Shown one piece after another: positions 23,795 to 34,661 of a stretch of DNA of 64,000 bases. A model generated the notes under the pieces. That model worked only from the letters and a program-made list of their open reading frames with translations. It was not told the DNA's origin and searched no databases. The stretch is taken from positions 62,001-126,000 of the forward strand of contig MU623359.1 of NCBI GenBank assembly GCA_025201765.1, given 5' to 3'. How positions within the stretch are numbered: the stretch's first letter is position 1; each line of letters begins with the position of its first letter. The position numbers and the translations under genes are program-made. The DNA comes from Daldinia sp. FL1419. Its lineage: Eukaryota; Ascomycota; Sordariomycetes; Xylariales; Hypoxylaceae.

Positions 23795-24875
23795 AACCCT
23801 GACAATCTCCCAACCTCCAGAAAAAGGCTTTGGCAAAGATTATTGACTTCGCTTTCGCATAGAAACTTCATCAAAGTCGATTTGCCAACTCCAGGTTTGC
23901 CCATGATATGACATGACATGAAATATGTTTTCCTTACCTATATGAACCATCAGCGGTCGTGGTATCAGGCACGCTACCGCGAAAGTGGTTGGGGTCTCTT
24001 CGTAGCCATGCAGAAAACTCCTTATACTGTCGGTATTTTGCCTGATAAAGCGTGGTTGTTGCATTAGAATCACTTTCGTCATGAGCATCCTTAGCTGTAT
24101 TACCTTGTTACCCACTATTTAGAGGGGATTCTGGATCCTGAAGAGACTATTCAAATGTTTTGTGATGCGCTGTATCCACGTTCTCAAACCGATCACGCAT
24201 TCTGGGGTATTGGGGCTTTGTGGGGTAACGGCTTGCTTTAATTGAATATCGACGCTCTCTTGGGGTTCACGAAAAACGCTACCATAATGTCCGAGTCGAT
24301 GATAGTATTGTGTTGAAGTCTTTTCACCTAATCTCTGAGATGTAGTGTTTCTTTTTAGGATACTGATGTGGTGATAGGTGTATGCTCTAGTTTCCGTGCT
24401 ATGTTTGAGCTGTAGTTGGATTAGATCTTGCATATCGGGACAATAATAACCAGGAGACCTATCGAGACATAGGTATTACTTAGGTACCTATTTGTACCTG
24501 GAGTTGTTTCCTGTAATTGTCGAGGCCTACTTGTAATTGATCCCGCTAATTGCTATTTCTCGTATTTCTCAGAACTGTCGCTACGACATTAAGTCTGCTA
24601 TCTGGTTTTTTTTTTTTTTTTTTTTTGGCTTTTAGCTCTTAGATTAATGTTAATAGCCTATCGAAAGATCACTCCATCGTTGGGCAAGCTCACATAGGGA
24701 CTTCTCGTCCTCGGTCATGTCGGATACCGGTAACTCTAAGCATCCTCAGGCTGAGCTCTTGAATTTCCCTTTCCATAAAAGCAGTGTTGGTGTTGGATTG
24801 AGTTGCATCTTGGCGGGATTCATGTAGTTCCCTTGCTATATTAGATACAAGCCCTACAGTCGCCAGTGCTTCCAT
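23795..24875 (-). pseudogene. Broken NLR (NACHT/STAND) gene
   Basis: Pieces of a fungal NOD-like receptor lie in order on the minus strand. The N-terminal 'Fungal_N' segment starts at 24875 (MEALATVGLVSNI, then ARELHES..QDATQSN) and lacks the usual dozen or so residues between these parts. A frameshift then leads to a segment ending CELAQRWSDLSI (to about 24655). After a damaged stretch with a 21-base poly-T, the segment MRDRFENVDTAHHKTFE appears, followed by a TAG where the family has Trp, and later by a TAA. A part containing YRQYKEFSAWLRRDP comes next. Another frame change leads to the Walker A loop GKPGVGKSTLMKFL (about 23862-23903). The rest of the NACHT domain and the repeats are missing. 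With at least two frameshifts, two stops and truncation it cannot encode a working receptor. Such proteins act in non-self recognition and cell death; the relic shows only past presence. Confidence 0.8.
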
Positions 24876-26457
24876 TATTGTATTTCCTGGAGAATCTTTA
24901 TATTATCGCGGTCTTTGTAAATTTGAAAGGCAAGCATTAAATTAAGCTTATCATATAGACTGCGCACCTAGCATACGTAGGGTTGCTTATCATCTCGTCA
25001 AGACAGCCTTGGTAGGGTCAGAAACGCCCTGTATGCCTTGGGCTAACCTACCGCGGCGAGAAATGCAAAGTCATTGGCCAAAGGATTTCACCGCCACTTG
25101 ACTATATTGTGTCTTAAATTTGCAGGTATCCATGGGTTTCTCGGGGCGAAATCACCCAGGGTAACCAGCTCGTCCGTTACTAGGTTGGTAACATCTACAG
25201 CTAGATGGGACCTACAATAAATTAGGGATGATTGAAAAAGGGGTAAAAGGACTCGAAGTCTTCAATAGATTAAATAGCAGGCTAATAAGGAAAGAGAGAC
25301 TGGCAAACGTGCTGCAGGATGAGATAGATATCGTTAATGTATCTGGGCCACGTTCCTCTTCCTACATGATATGCTAGTAGCTATTATTATTTATAACAAA
25401 CTCAGTGAAGCCATGTCCGCAACTACCTTAACCAGATTTAATTATATACCTACGTTGATACCTACCTACCTACCTAGGTACCTAGATAGTTGACTGAGGA
25501 TGAGTTATGTTAGGTGAATTACAGTATGATGATATGATGGGGGGGGGAACTTGGAAAATGGGCTCTATTAATCTTTGATGATTTTACATAGACTACGAAT
25601 ACTATATCCCCTTTCCTGTAGAATCCGGCGTAGCATTCTACGTGTGACATTAAGATAAATTTCGAGGTAAGACCGTCACGTTGATGAACAAATATAAACC
25701 TATCAGGGTTCTCCCTATATCCTAGTTATTGAAGTTGAATGTAGGTATAGTGGGTTTTCTTTAGGAAAATCCGGTTGTGATTGTAACAATATCTTTTAGA
25801 TCCCCGCCACCCTCCAGGACTTCATGGAACATTCGGGACTTGACTCTTATATATCAACTACCTTACACTGAAGTTCGGATATGCCTGGGTTTTAGCAGGG
25901 GATCTGCTATATCATCTGATACGGCATGTTTAAATACTACCTAGATTATGTGAACTTTTGCACTGATCTTTATTCCTTGGAATTGTCTCCTAAGAACTTA
26001 TCGGCATGTACGTATTGCTAGGTACTAGGTGAGGTACTCTAGAAGGGCTTTATAAATCTAGGTATTAATCTACGGATATCATTTCCACAAATTATTTTAT
26101 GTTGCTTTAATTAGACTCGACTACATTTCGCGCACAATACACAAGTACCATCGCCAGCCATACTGTGAAGATTCGTACAGTTTATGATAGGCGAAAGGCA
26201 TTAGAAACCCGCAGAATCTTGCAAGGCAGCCATGGCGTCACTCAATGAGGTAAGTAGTAACATCTTGTGATAATCGATTTGGCAATGGTGTTAACTCCCA
26301 CCCGGGTTTTTTTCTATGGCGGATACTCTGTCTGCTATCTCATCATATTACGACAGTGACGTGTAATGAGAGCTGATGACCTAGGTAAGATTGAGCCTAG
26401 ATACCCTTATAGGTGCATAGCCGAATCTCATGGACGGTGTCCGGGAACATACGAACA
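24876..26457. other. Intergenic, no gene seen
   Basis: The gap between the NLR relic and the Mutator-like element. It contains a CTACC/TAGGTACC-rich patch near 25455-25490 and a run of nine G near 25541. No coding motif was recognised on either strand. Confidence 0.45.
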
Positions 26458-26466
26458 GTGAAGAAT
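26458..26466. repeat. 9-bp target-site duplication, left copy
   Basis: GTGAAGAAT here is repeated exactly at 30214-30222, directly outside the two ends of the terminal inverted repeats. A 9-bp duplication is typical of Mutator-like elements. Confidence 0.9.
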
Positions 26467-26624
26467 CAGTATCTTTAAAAGGCCAGGTAAATCTTCATAA
26501 AAGGCCAACCCATCCACTTTCCATGTGAGATAGTGGCCCGACCACAATACACCTAATTCGTATGGGGTTTAGTCTATCCCCTAACGAAAAATAGAAAAAA
26601 CAGAAAACTGCCCGGTTGCATATT
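26467..26624 (+). repeat. MULE left terminal inverted repeat
   Basis: The outer 75-80 bp match the reverse complement of the right end with only a few differences plus one single-base gap. Weaker similarity, still mostly C/T and G/A changes with a gap, continues to about 26624. This end has kept more G and C than the interior. Confidence 0.85.
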
Positions 26625-26789
26625 TAATATATTTAATATTTAAAATAATATGATAAATTCAATTATTTTATAAAAACTCAAATAGCTTCTTAGCCATTCC
26701 TTTTAGCCATATATTTATTCAATTATTATAATAATATGAATTCCAATCATATGTATTTGATTGGTTAGATTGATTAGATTGATTAGGCC

Positions 26790-29700
26790 ATTAATTTTGG
26801 TGCTGCGAGGGCACTACAGGTGCTTGAAATTCAGGCTGGGGAGGGTGTTGTATGCTTTGAAATTGATCCTGAAATTGATTTTGTATGTCCTGTAACCTGT
26901 ATATATTAGGGAGGGTTATATTAGGCTTTGTTGTTGTGAGTGTTAGCGTTGAGGGTATTATGTACAATTGTGGTGGTGGTGCAGGTGGTAGTGTTGGTAT
27001 TGATAAGTGTTCCGATATTAATTTTAATTGATTTTGTTATTTTTGTAATAGCGTTATCATACTGGTAATTACAGTATCTTTCTTATTAGCTTTTTTGGTT
27101 TTAGGTTTACGATCTTATTGGTGTTAAGTAGGGGGTGGAAGAGGTTTATTATGAGAGGGTATATGATTAGTATTGTAATTAATTGATTTTAAGGGTTGAT
27201 TTTAAGGCCCTGGGGTTGTTTTTGAATTGTACCTTTTGGGATTTATGATGTTAATTTTGTTTAATTTGTGCTGGAGCGCCTCAAGAGGTAGGTTGTTAAG
27301 ATGCGCTAGCCTGTGTTTGCGCTTTGCAAGCACTTTAGGGTTTAAGATTTCCATATCTTTCGCTTTTTTGTTAATAAGGTTTAAATTGTTGTTAAAATGT
27401 AACTACTAATGGCGGTTAATATTGTTTAATTTAAGAACTTATGGTCAACTTGGATTTATATCTTTTTAATTATTTAATATTAAATTGTATAATATATGTT
27501 TGCAGGGCAGATCCTATTATTTTGTAAATAAATATTTATAAGGAGGTTTTGAGATATTTTTCCTAAAATAGGTTTTATAATCTTTAAATGCATATTTGAA
27601 TTGGAGTTAAATTTGTTTTATAGTTTCAGGTGAAATACAGTGTAATATATGATAAAAAATTCTTATAGTACAATATTTGACAAAACTTTGAGATTTAGTT
27701 TTTTGAAGGTTTAATTTGTACGTAGCCTTATGTTTGGTATATATATTGTATATTGAATTGTATAATATATTTAATTCATAGTAATAATGCTTAATATATT
27801 GTTTTAAATGTTTATGTGCTGTTTCAATTTTATTGGTGGTTATAATATTATAATTACGTATGTGCGATATAGTAAATTGAGCGAATTGGAGGTGCTAGGG
27901 GAGGTAGTATTTGATTAGGTAATTTATTAAGGTTATAAAAAAAAAACATTAATAAAAGTATTTTGAAAAAATATATAAAAAAATTAATTGAATTTTAAGG
28001 AATTTTGAAGTAGATGGTAATTTAAAAATGTTTGTACATATATTACCTTCTTAATTTGGTAAATAGTGGGTTGGTAAAAAATTTTAAATTTATTTTGGAA
28101 ATTTTTGATTAGTTAATATTTTTATGATATTTTTTGGTGTTAAATTAAAAAGTACTATAAGTGTGTATAGGCAAGAGATGTATTTCAAGTGTTTGAATTA
28201 AGATTTTTAAAAGGTTTTATTTGTACGATAAGAATGGAGTATTTAATTTACAAATTTGATGATGGAATTGTTTTTTTAATAGATCCTATATAAGCTAAAA
28301 TAGGTCCTCTATTTAAGCATATATTACTGATTTTTAAATTAAAATAAAGTTATTATGAGTATTAGGTTATACATTTATATTGAAAATTGGGTATTAAGGC
28401 TCTTCAATGATTTTATGGGTAATTTTATTAGTTTTTAAATTATTTTTAACCTTTTTAGGGTTATTATTAACCTTGTTATCAATAGGAGGGTTATATGAGG
28501 GGAGGTTTGGATTAGGTAAATTTTTATTTAATATTGTATGATTGTTAATTATATGTTTTTCATTATTTGTAAGTAATGTTTCAGCAATTCTTGACAATAT
28601 TTTTACTTATTTTTTAGTTATGTGGTATGTTACATTTTTGAAGATATGTTATATACACAATTGTTGTGGCGTTTTTTTAAATATATTATTTATAGCTGAT
28701 TTAAACACTTAAGAAAAGTCATTTAAAATTACGGTAGGAGGATCGATTTTGTGTTGAATTTGTAGGCTTTTTAAGTACCCTAATTGCCATGAAAAATTAG
28801 CCTCTAATTCTCCAAAAATTAGGCTAAATACCATATGAAAATTTGTATATAAGGTGGTGAGGCTTGTTATATTTAATAGAAGTATATTAAATTAATTAAT
28901 TTATTTTATATATAAATTAATATGGGGAGTTAAAAAAAACAATTAAAATTTACTTTATATATATTATTAAATAGTAAAACCTTAAGGTTGCGATATCATA
29001 TATTTATATATTATTTGAAGGTTCAAAATAGATAAATTATATATTTGGAGATTAGGTTTTCATTTATTACAAATTTAATATTATAAGAGTCCTTATAATA
29101 ATGTAATTTTTGGAGTAGAATTTGCATATTAATAAATTTTCTTTACAATTATCTTTTAAAATTATGCTTTATATTCACTACATTAGATGTTATTATTGTT
29201 ATATTATTTTAATAAATTGTATTATATAATATATTATCTTTTTCATTTGAATTAAGGGGATTGTTAGGGTTAGATTTTAGTTCAAATTATATATGAGGCT
29301 TAAGGTTATTAAATTTGAGGTTATTACTTGATAAAAAATGGGCAATTTGATGTGTATTGAAAGATTTAGTCTTTAATAGCTTTAAAATGGCGGTTTTGAG
29401 GTCATAATTAATCTGTTGTAATTATTGATATTCAGCATTAGCTGAGTTAAGATTCAATTTGTGGTTATGAGAGGCGTTTTAAATTTTAATATACCATATT
29501 TGGTCTCTTTTTAGGTATGAAATAGTAGCCTTATATTTGCAATTACATTTGTGAGAGGCGCAATCTCTCTCTCTATAACCCTGTTTTATTGGCTTGCCTG
29601 ACTTATTGTATATAAATTGATAGTATATGAATTCATTATTTGGATTGAATCTGCCATTAGGAGTTTTTGTTTGTACGCTTTTTTTAACATGTATGTGGAA

Positions 29701-29943
29701 GCCTTGGCTATGTACGAATTTAAGATAAACCTTATGAGCCTCTTTGTACAAATGAAACGGCTGTTGTAAATTGTATTGCGGCAGGGGTTCTCTTTCTCGG
29801 AGGCTCTCACGATTGGAAATAAGTGATATAATAGGGGTTTTTATATGATTCAAGGTTGGAGAGATTAGGTCAATAAGGTTTTCAAGGGCTTGAATAGGTG
29901 TACGAATTGGTAGTATTACCTTGTTAGGATTAGATGGGGTCAT
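26790..29943 (-). pseudogene. MULE transposase relic (FAR1 + MULE domains)
   Basis: The longest surviving frame (29943-29479, about 154 codons from a possible non-ATG start) encodes a FAR1-type DNA-binding domain. It reads YKEAHKVYLKFVHSQGFHIH, then a Lys/Ser stretch, then RERDCASHKCNCKYKATIS and WYIKI, with the zinc ligands partly visible. Further along, at about 28842-28620, the pattern FHMVFSLIFGELEANFSWQL, SLQIQHKIDPPTVILNDFS and a C..H pair match the MULE transposase core. In-frame TAA stops stand there at positions that could be former Gln or similar codons, and the expected 'TD' before the core helix reads ND. The C-terminal part is Pro/Gln-rich (HPPQPEFQAPVVPSQHQ). The intact protein would have been roughly 1000 residues. 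It is not functional. Confidence 0.8.
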
Positions 29944-30055
29944 TGGTCTAAATTGGATTGGAGATATGATGCTAAAATAGTACTAGAATATTAAAATATA
30001 ATAACAAATTATTTTATTAGGTATTAACAATAGTTTCAATAGGTATGTGATATTT

Positions 30056-30213
30056 TAGGGTTATAATATGTAATTGGGCGATATTTTATTTTAGTTGGGG
30101 GTTAGATTAAACCTAATATAAATTGGGTGTGTGTGTGTTGGGCCACCATCTTACGTGGAAAAGTGGATGGGTTGGCCTTTTATGAGGATTTACCTGGCCT
30201 TTTAAAGATACTG
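30056..30213 (-). repeat. MULE right terminal inverted repeat
   Basis: Reverse complement of the left end, starting at 30213 with CAGTATCTTTAAAAGGCCAG. Strong similarity runs to about 30137 and weaker similarity to about 30056. A (GT)n stretch at 30127-30138 corresponds to a CA-rich stretch in the left copy. Confidence 0.85.
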
Positions 30214-30222
30214 GTGAAGAAT
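30214..30222. repeat. 9-bp target-site duplication, right copy
   Basis: GTGAAGAAT, identical to 26458-26466, directly follows the terminal ...GATACTG of the right inverted repeat. Confidence 0.9.
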
Positions 30223-32494
30223 GGCCTACACTTCATAACTCTAGTAGCCCTAAGCGATGGTGTTATGGGCCGATGATCAATATAATGTAAGATGTGCCTC
30301 AGTCATTAACGTGGCCGGGATCTTCCATCCAAAAAGCAATTCTTGGCTAATATGAATAAGGCTTTCCAGCCATGCTCGGTACGATCCGAACGGATTCTAT
30401 CGAGCCTCAGTGTCCGAAGAAATGATAGGCCGCCACTGAATATTGCATAGCTCAAACATGCATTTCGTACAGTGCCAAGACGGGTTCATGCTGGATCGAC
30501 TCAATTAGTATGTAGATCTCTCGGAATATCACGTATGCGGGGATAAGGCGCTTTCCGCTTCCATCGGAGCATGACGGAGGTATCCGTTCGTAGATGGTTG
30601 AGTAACCTGGAACTAAAATCCACAGTTCTGAAGACTTTGTGGGTTGCGTAGTACTGTCAAAGGAGTCATCCACGAGACCAAATGGTGACGTCCCTACGTA
30701 CTATTATATAGCTATTTAAAAATTTAAAATTTTTTTTTTCCATTTTGATTGAGGAGCTTCGGCAGTTTGCCCCTGGTTACTATATTGATATAAAGGGGGC
30801 CAATTAATAACAAAACTTCACCTATTTGTACGAATGCATATTCTGATTTGGAACTATCGGCAGTCTACCACGTGCTCGGATTACCGGAAAGGGCTTGTTA
30901 TATCCCAATAGCTTGAGCCATCTAGGTTGGCATTCCAATTCGAGTAATGTGGCTGCTTTATTGTGGAACTAGGGATACCTGTGATGTCCGACCTGTCTTA
31001 AGAGTATGGAGCAGCCGCTCCTAAATTGATGTTGGACATAGTTGAGGGCCTACCTAGGTACCTACCTAAGGTAGAGTGCAGGGAGTTGAGTCTGGTAGAA
31101 TCAAAAGCAAAGTGTACCTATTTCTTCTAATCAGATATTGGACTTGTACTATCCGGCAATAAGATGTGGAGCTGAAAAGGGCCTCCTCCCCGCCCCTTGG
31201 TAGGAGTTGTGTAGTTCAAGGTTCGGATATGAAGTCTAATCAAGCATCGCCTAGGCGGGCCGCTGCCTCTTGGCCGGCATCTGGAATATTCATGCCAGAT
31301 TAGCGTATAAGAGCTAGGTACGCGCTCTTTCTGCGTGGCGAAAGCGTATACCACCTTGTTTCATTTGTACGGCTGAATGCATTGAACATAGACTCTCATA
31401 ACCTACGGATATAGGGGTATATCCGTGTATTGCTAGCAGCCCATATTTCCATAGTGATATATCATTCAAGTCACCTGCACCCATATATGTCCGATGACGG
31501 TTACTTACAGGCTCATCTTACTTTTAGCTAACATATACGGACCGTATCCGATGGCAGAATGCTCTGGATACGGATTTCCAATTAACCGTGCCTTTTTCTC
31601 TCGCCGCGCCGGTTCAGTAGGTAAAGCCCCTGAACTAGCGGGCGTTTTACCCGCGTTTGTAGGTGTTCTGACGGAAACAGCTTCAGGATAATCCTTTAAC
31701 TTGGGAGTTCGTGCTGGTATATCTACAATTATGGTAGAGAAAAGGTATTCTGACTTTCAGTCATGTAGAGACAAAGGTGTATTTGAGCGTGGTCTTGAGT
31801 AGGTGTGCTATTGATTGGGGTTTGCTTCCCTTACTCCCCACGCAAAATTTGTACCTGATGGTTGCAATCACGGTTGTTCACTTATCGGCCTCATAACATG
31901 GCTAGGTGCATAAAGTTACCAGCTCTGACGTGAGACTTAGTTCAACATATTGATGTGGCCATATTAGATTCCAAGTCAAATGTAACATCACTCTGATCTT
32001 GGGTACCTAGCGTTTGAGGGGTGAAGTAGTGATAGAGTATTATGTATATCACATCGCCTTAGAAAACAACAAACGTATTATATAGTACTTCAAAGAGGTA
32101 GAGCAAAGCTGTAATGCGGCGTTAGATATGTAATATGATTTTCTCCTCCACGGGACTGAGTGTCTCTATTCACTGTTGCATGTCAAGCTTTAGAATGAAA
32201 GTTGTATCATTCTATTGCAAAGCGTGATTGATTGTAAAAGCTTCGAGTTGGCTAGCATTGATATTCGTAAGGAAACGTCTATGGCTTAGTGATTTAATAT
32301 AATTTATATGTTTATTTGACATTGCAGACTGTACTACGCCTAGGTAATTGTTTGGAAAGCGTTGTTGAATGCATCCTAACATAGATGTACTGAAGTAACG
32401 GTGCTCACTATTCCGGTTGTAAGGAGGAAGAGGAATACCCAACCCTCACCGCAATCGATACATAATCTCAAAGCCTAGCGGGGCTCCAAAATTA
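30223..32494. other. Intergenic, possible unidentified coding remnant
   Basis: Between the transposon and the Zn2Cys6 regulator. At about 30673-30290 on the minus strand two open pieces in different frames look protein-like: ELWILVPGYSTIYERIPPSC, then FELCNIQWRPIISSDTEAR, a TAG and NPFGSYRAWLESL. I cannot name the family. The rest (31-32.4 kb) holds TAGGTACC-type palindromes near 31052 and no recognisable gene. The end of this stretch is the downstream flank of the regulator gene. Confidence 0.35.
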
Positions 32495-34661
32495 TTACAG
32501 TAGCTGTAAGTAATAGCTTGCGAGATTATTCACCGACTGCAGCTTCTGCAACGCCTCGATGGAGTCGTGGAGTGATTTCTCTACGTCCTCGATCTCGGTC
32601 TTTGCTAGATCGCCTTTTCGGACTTCCATATGTGTCCGAAGCCTCACCACGCTAAGATATATGGTAAGAGGCATAAACGTATGTGCCCTAAAATACCCGA
32701 GATATTCGTGTTCCTTCGCTAGTCGAGATATCTCTCTGGCTGCGTAGAGCCCCCGGTCTTGATATGGCCATATTAGAGAAGGGTTAGGGTCGTTTATAGA
32801 TAGCGTTTCCATGATACGGCATAGGTAAATGATAACAGAGTATGCGACCATAAATGAAAAAATGATCATAGGGTTCTCAGCCATATTTAACGAAGGGTGG
32901 TTGCTTTGCAGATTATTGAGTCGTCGTGTAAGTAATTCGTCTAACCAATCGTATCTAGAAGAGAAATCAAGGGGAATGTTGCTATACAAAGTCTCTATCG
33001 TGTATATTTGTTTGTGGGACAGGGCCCTACTGCAGATGGTGATGAGAATCACACACTCTGCCAATGGTGCATACGGTCTCATGTCGGCAGATGTCATGGT
33101 TTCTGCTAAGAAGGGTTGCTGTGTTATAATCCCTCTTTGGAAATCGTTATCCGGGCAAGGAAGGCGTGTAAACACCTACGAAACCAGAGTGAGTATTTTC
33201 CCCCATGACTACATCTCGAACCGCAATGTACCGGAATAAAAGGGGACTCACCACTTCTTCATTTAACGTCATAGGCGCGCCTTCGCTAACGCTAATAAAT
33301 CGATCGAGGCAATATGCTACCCAAAAAGTACGCCTCTTCTCCTCCAACGTAGTTGCACTGCCGCTGCCTTCTACACCCAAAGCTCTGGGGCCATCTAGTT
33401 CATAGAGTTTTAGGAATTGAACCAGGCGAAATACTCGGCCAGCGCTAAGCCATCCTCGGCGGTAGTTCGTCTTGGTAAATTCGTAGAAAGTAACAAGGAT
33501 CCATGCTTGTAGATGTTCGATATGACATACCGGGGAATCACTACCGTTCAGGTCCAGCTGGTCTAACATGAATCTTGTCTTGCCATAAATAGACTCCTGA
33601 ATCCCGCTAAACTGGCTTGAGAAGGCGGTAGCTGATGTTAATATGGCATACTGCAAGCATTGTTGAGGTTCGCTAATAGTACTTCCATCATTGATCCACC
33701 TGAATGTCTTCGCCTTATTCAGGATGGGGGCAAGTGGGTGCACGCGATCAAAATAAAGCTGTATTCTTCAAGTAGAGTAAGCTACCTGGATGTAGTTTTG
33801 GGAGCCGGAGAAACCCACAAATCAGCTTTCGCGAGGTCCGATATGAAAATATCGCCAACAGAACCCGGACTCTGTTTGGGTGATGGATAGGATGTCGCTA
33901 TGGTGGGTACAACCGACAGCTCAGAGAATAGCAACGGGGAGTGAGGTGCAGTCGCCGGCGGTCCCCATGCCAACGGAATCGAACCATTTAGAGGTTGTTC
34001 CTGTTGGGAGATGTCCCAATCGGGTACTACGACGAAAGCAGTTACTACTTTCGCTCTTCAAGCTAGGTGCAGTTGCTGAAGATGTCTCGGATATGTCGGA
34101 TATGATAGTCTATCCGACAGGGAGAGCAGAAAAAAAGCAAAGTGTAAGCTTGAGGAACATACAGGGAAACTGTGTCGAGATGGTCTCCTTTGTTGGGGAG
34201 TCTTCTGTTAATCCAAGTTCGTGACCATTTATAGCCGCGCTATCCTCGGTTTGCGATGTAGAGAGGCGGCGCTCCAGTGCCACTACATTCATTGTTTAGT
34301 TTAGTATCAGCACTCAGTTCGTGTTGGGTATGTCGTACCTATGCGACTACGAAGTGCTCCTATGCTTCCTTTTTTAGGGCCTCGGGGTACGCGACGGTCG
34401 TTGACTTCGCAAGGGATCTGAGCATTTGCACATGCACCGCATTGCGGACGTTGCCTGTCGCATCGAAGCTTTTTCTTGCGGCATTCTTTTTTTCGTATGG
34501 TCCAGTTAGTATTGAGCTCAATTAGAACGCCGTTCAGCCATCGTTCCCTTTGATCCGCGGGCAATACAGGGCCTCTATTCTCGCTACTGGGGGCAGAGAC
34601 GTTAAAACGTACCTTCGCAGGCGTAGCCAGGCTGTTGACGTGGCTCAGCCCGTCCGTACAT
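32495..34661 (-). CDS. Zn2Cys6 fungal transcription factor
   Basis: Six predicted exons: 34661-34613, 34485-34339, 34282-34163, 34047-33819, 33765-33252 and 33175-32495, giving 579 residues; introns 53-127 bp. Intron 1 splits the zinc cluster, so the complete motif appears only after joining: Cys at 15, 18, 25, 32, 35 and 42 (C-x2-C-x6-C-x6-C-x2-C-x6-C) with basic CRKKKLRC. The middle region, from LIQLYFDRVHPLAPIL through RRTFWVAYCLDR and PMTLNEEV to RLPCPD, is the Fungal_trans homology domain. One donor (GTGGGT, intron 4) and the exact ends of intron 3 are less certain. It stands at the edge of a group with an acyltransferase, exporter, reductase and PKS remnant, so it may have been their pathway regulator; that is inference from position. 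All joined exons are open, so it looks functional. Confidence 0.82.

Larger units (their letters stand above)
26467..30213 (-). mobile_element. Mutator-like DNA transposon (MULE), RIP-decayed
   Basis: A 3747-bp element with long terminal inverted repeats beginning CAGTATCTTTAAAAGGCCAG at both ends, flanked by a perfect 9-bp duplication (GTGAAGAAT). The interior is strikingly AT-rich against both flanks and full of stops. It carries remnants of one transposase gene running right to left: an N-terminal FAR1/WRKY-like zinc domain at 29479-29943, a MULE catalytic-domain stretch at about 28620-28842 and a Pro/Gln-rich end at about 26790-26870. The most visible differences between the two inverted repeats are C/T and G/A. 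Long TIRs, the 9-bp duplication and FAR1 plus MULE domains together identify the superfamily. The decay pattern fits RIP, an ascomycete genome defence. Orientation is given as that of the transposase. Confidence 0.9.
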
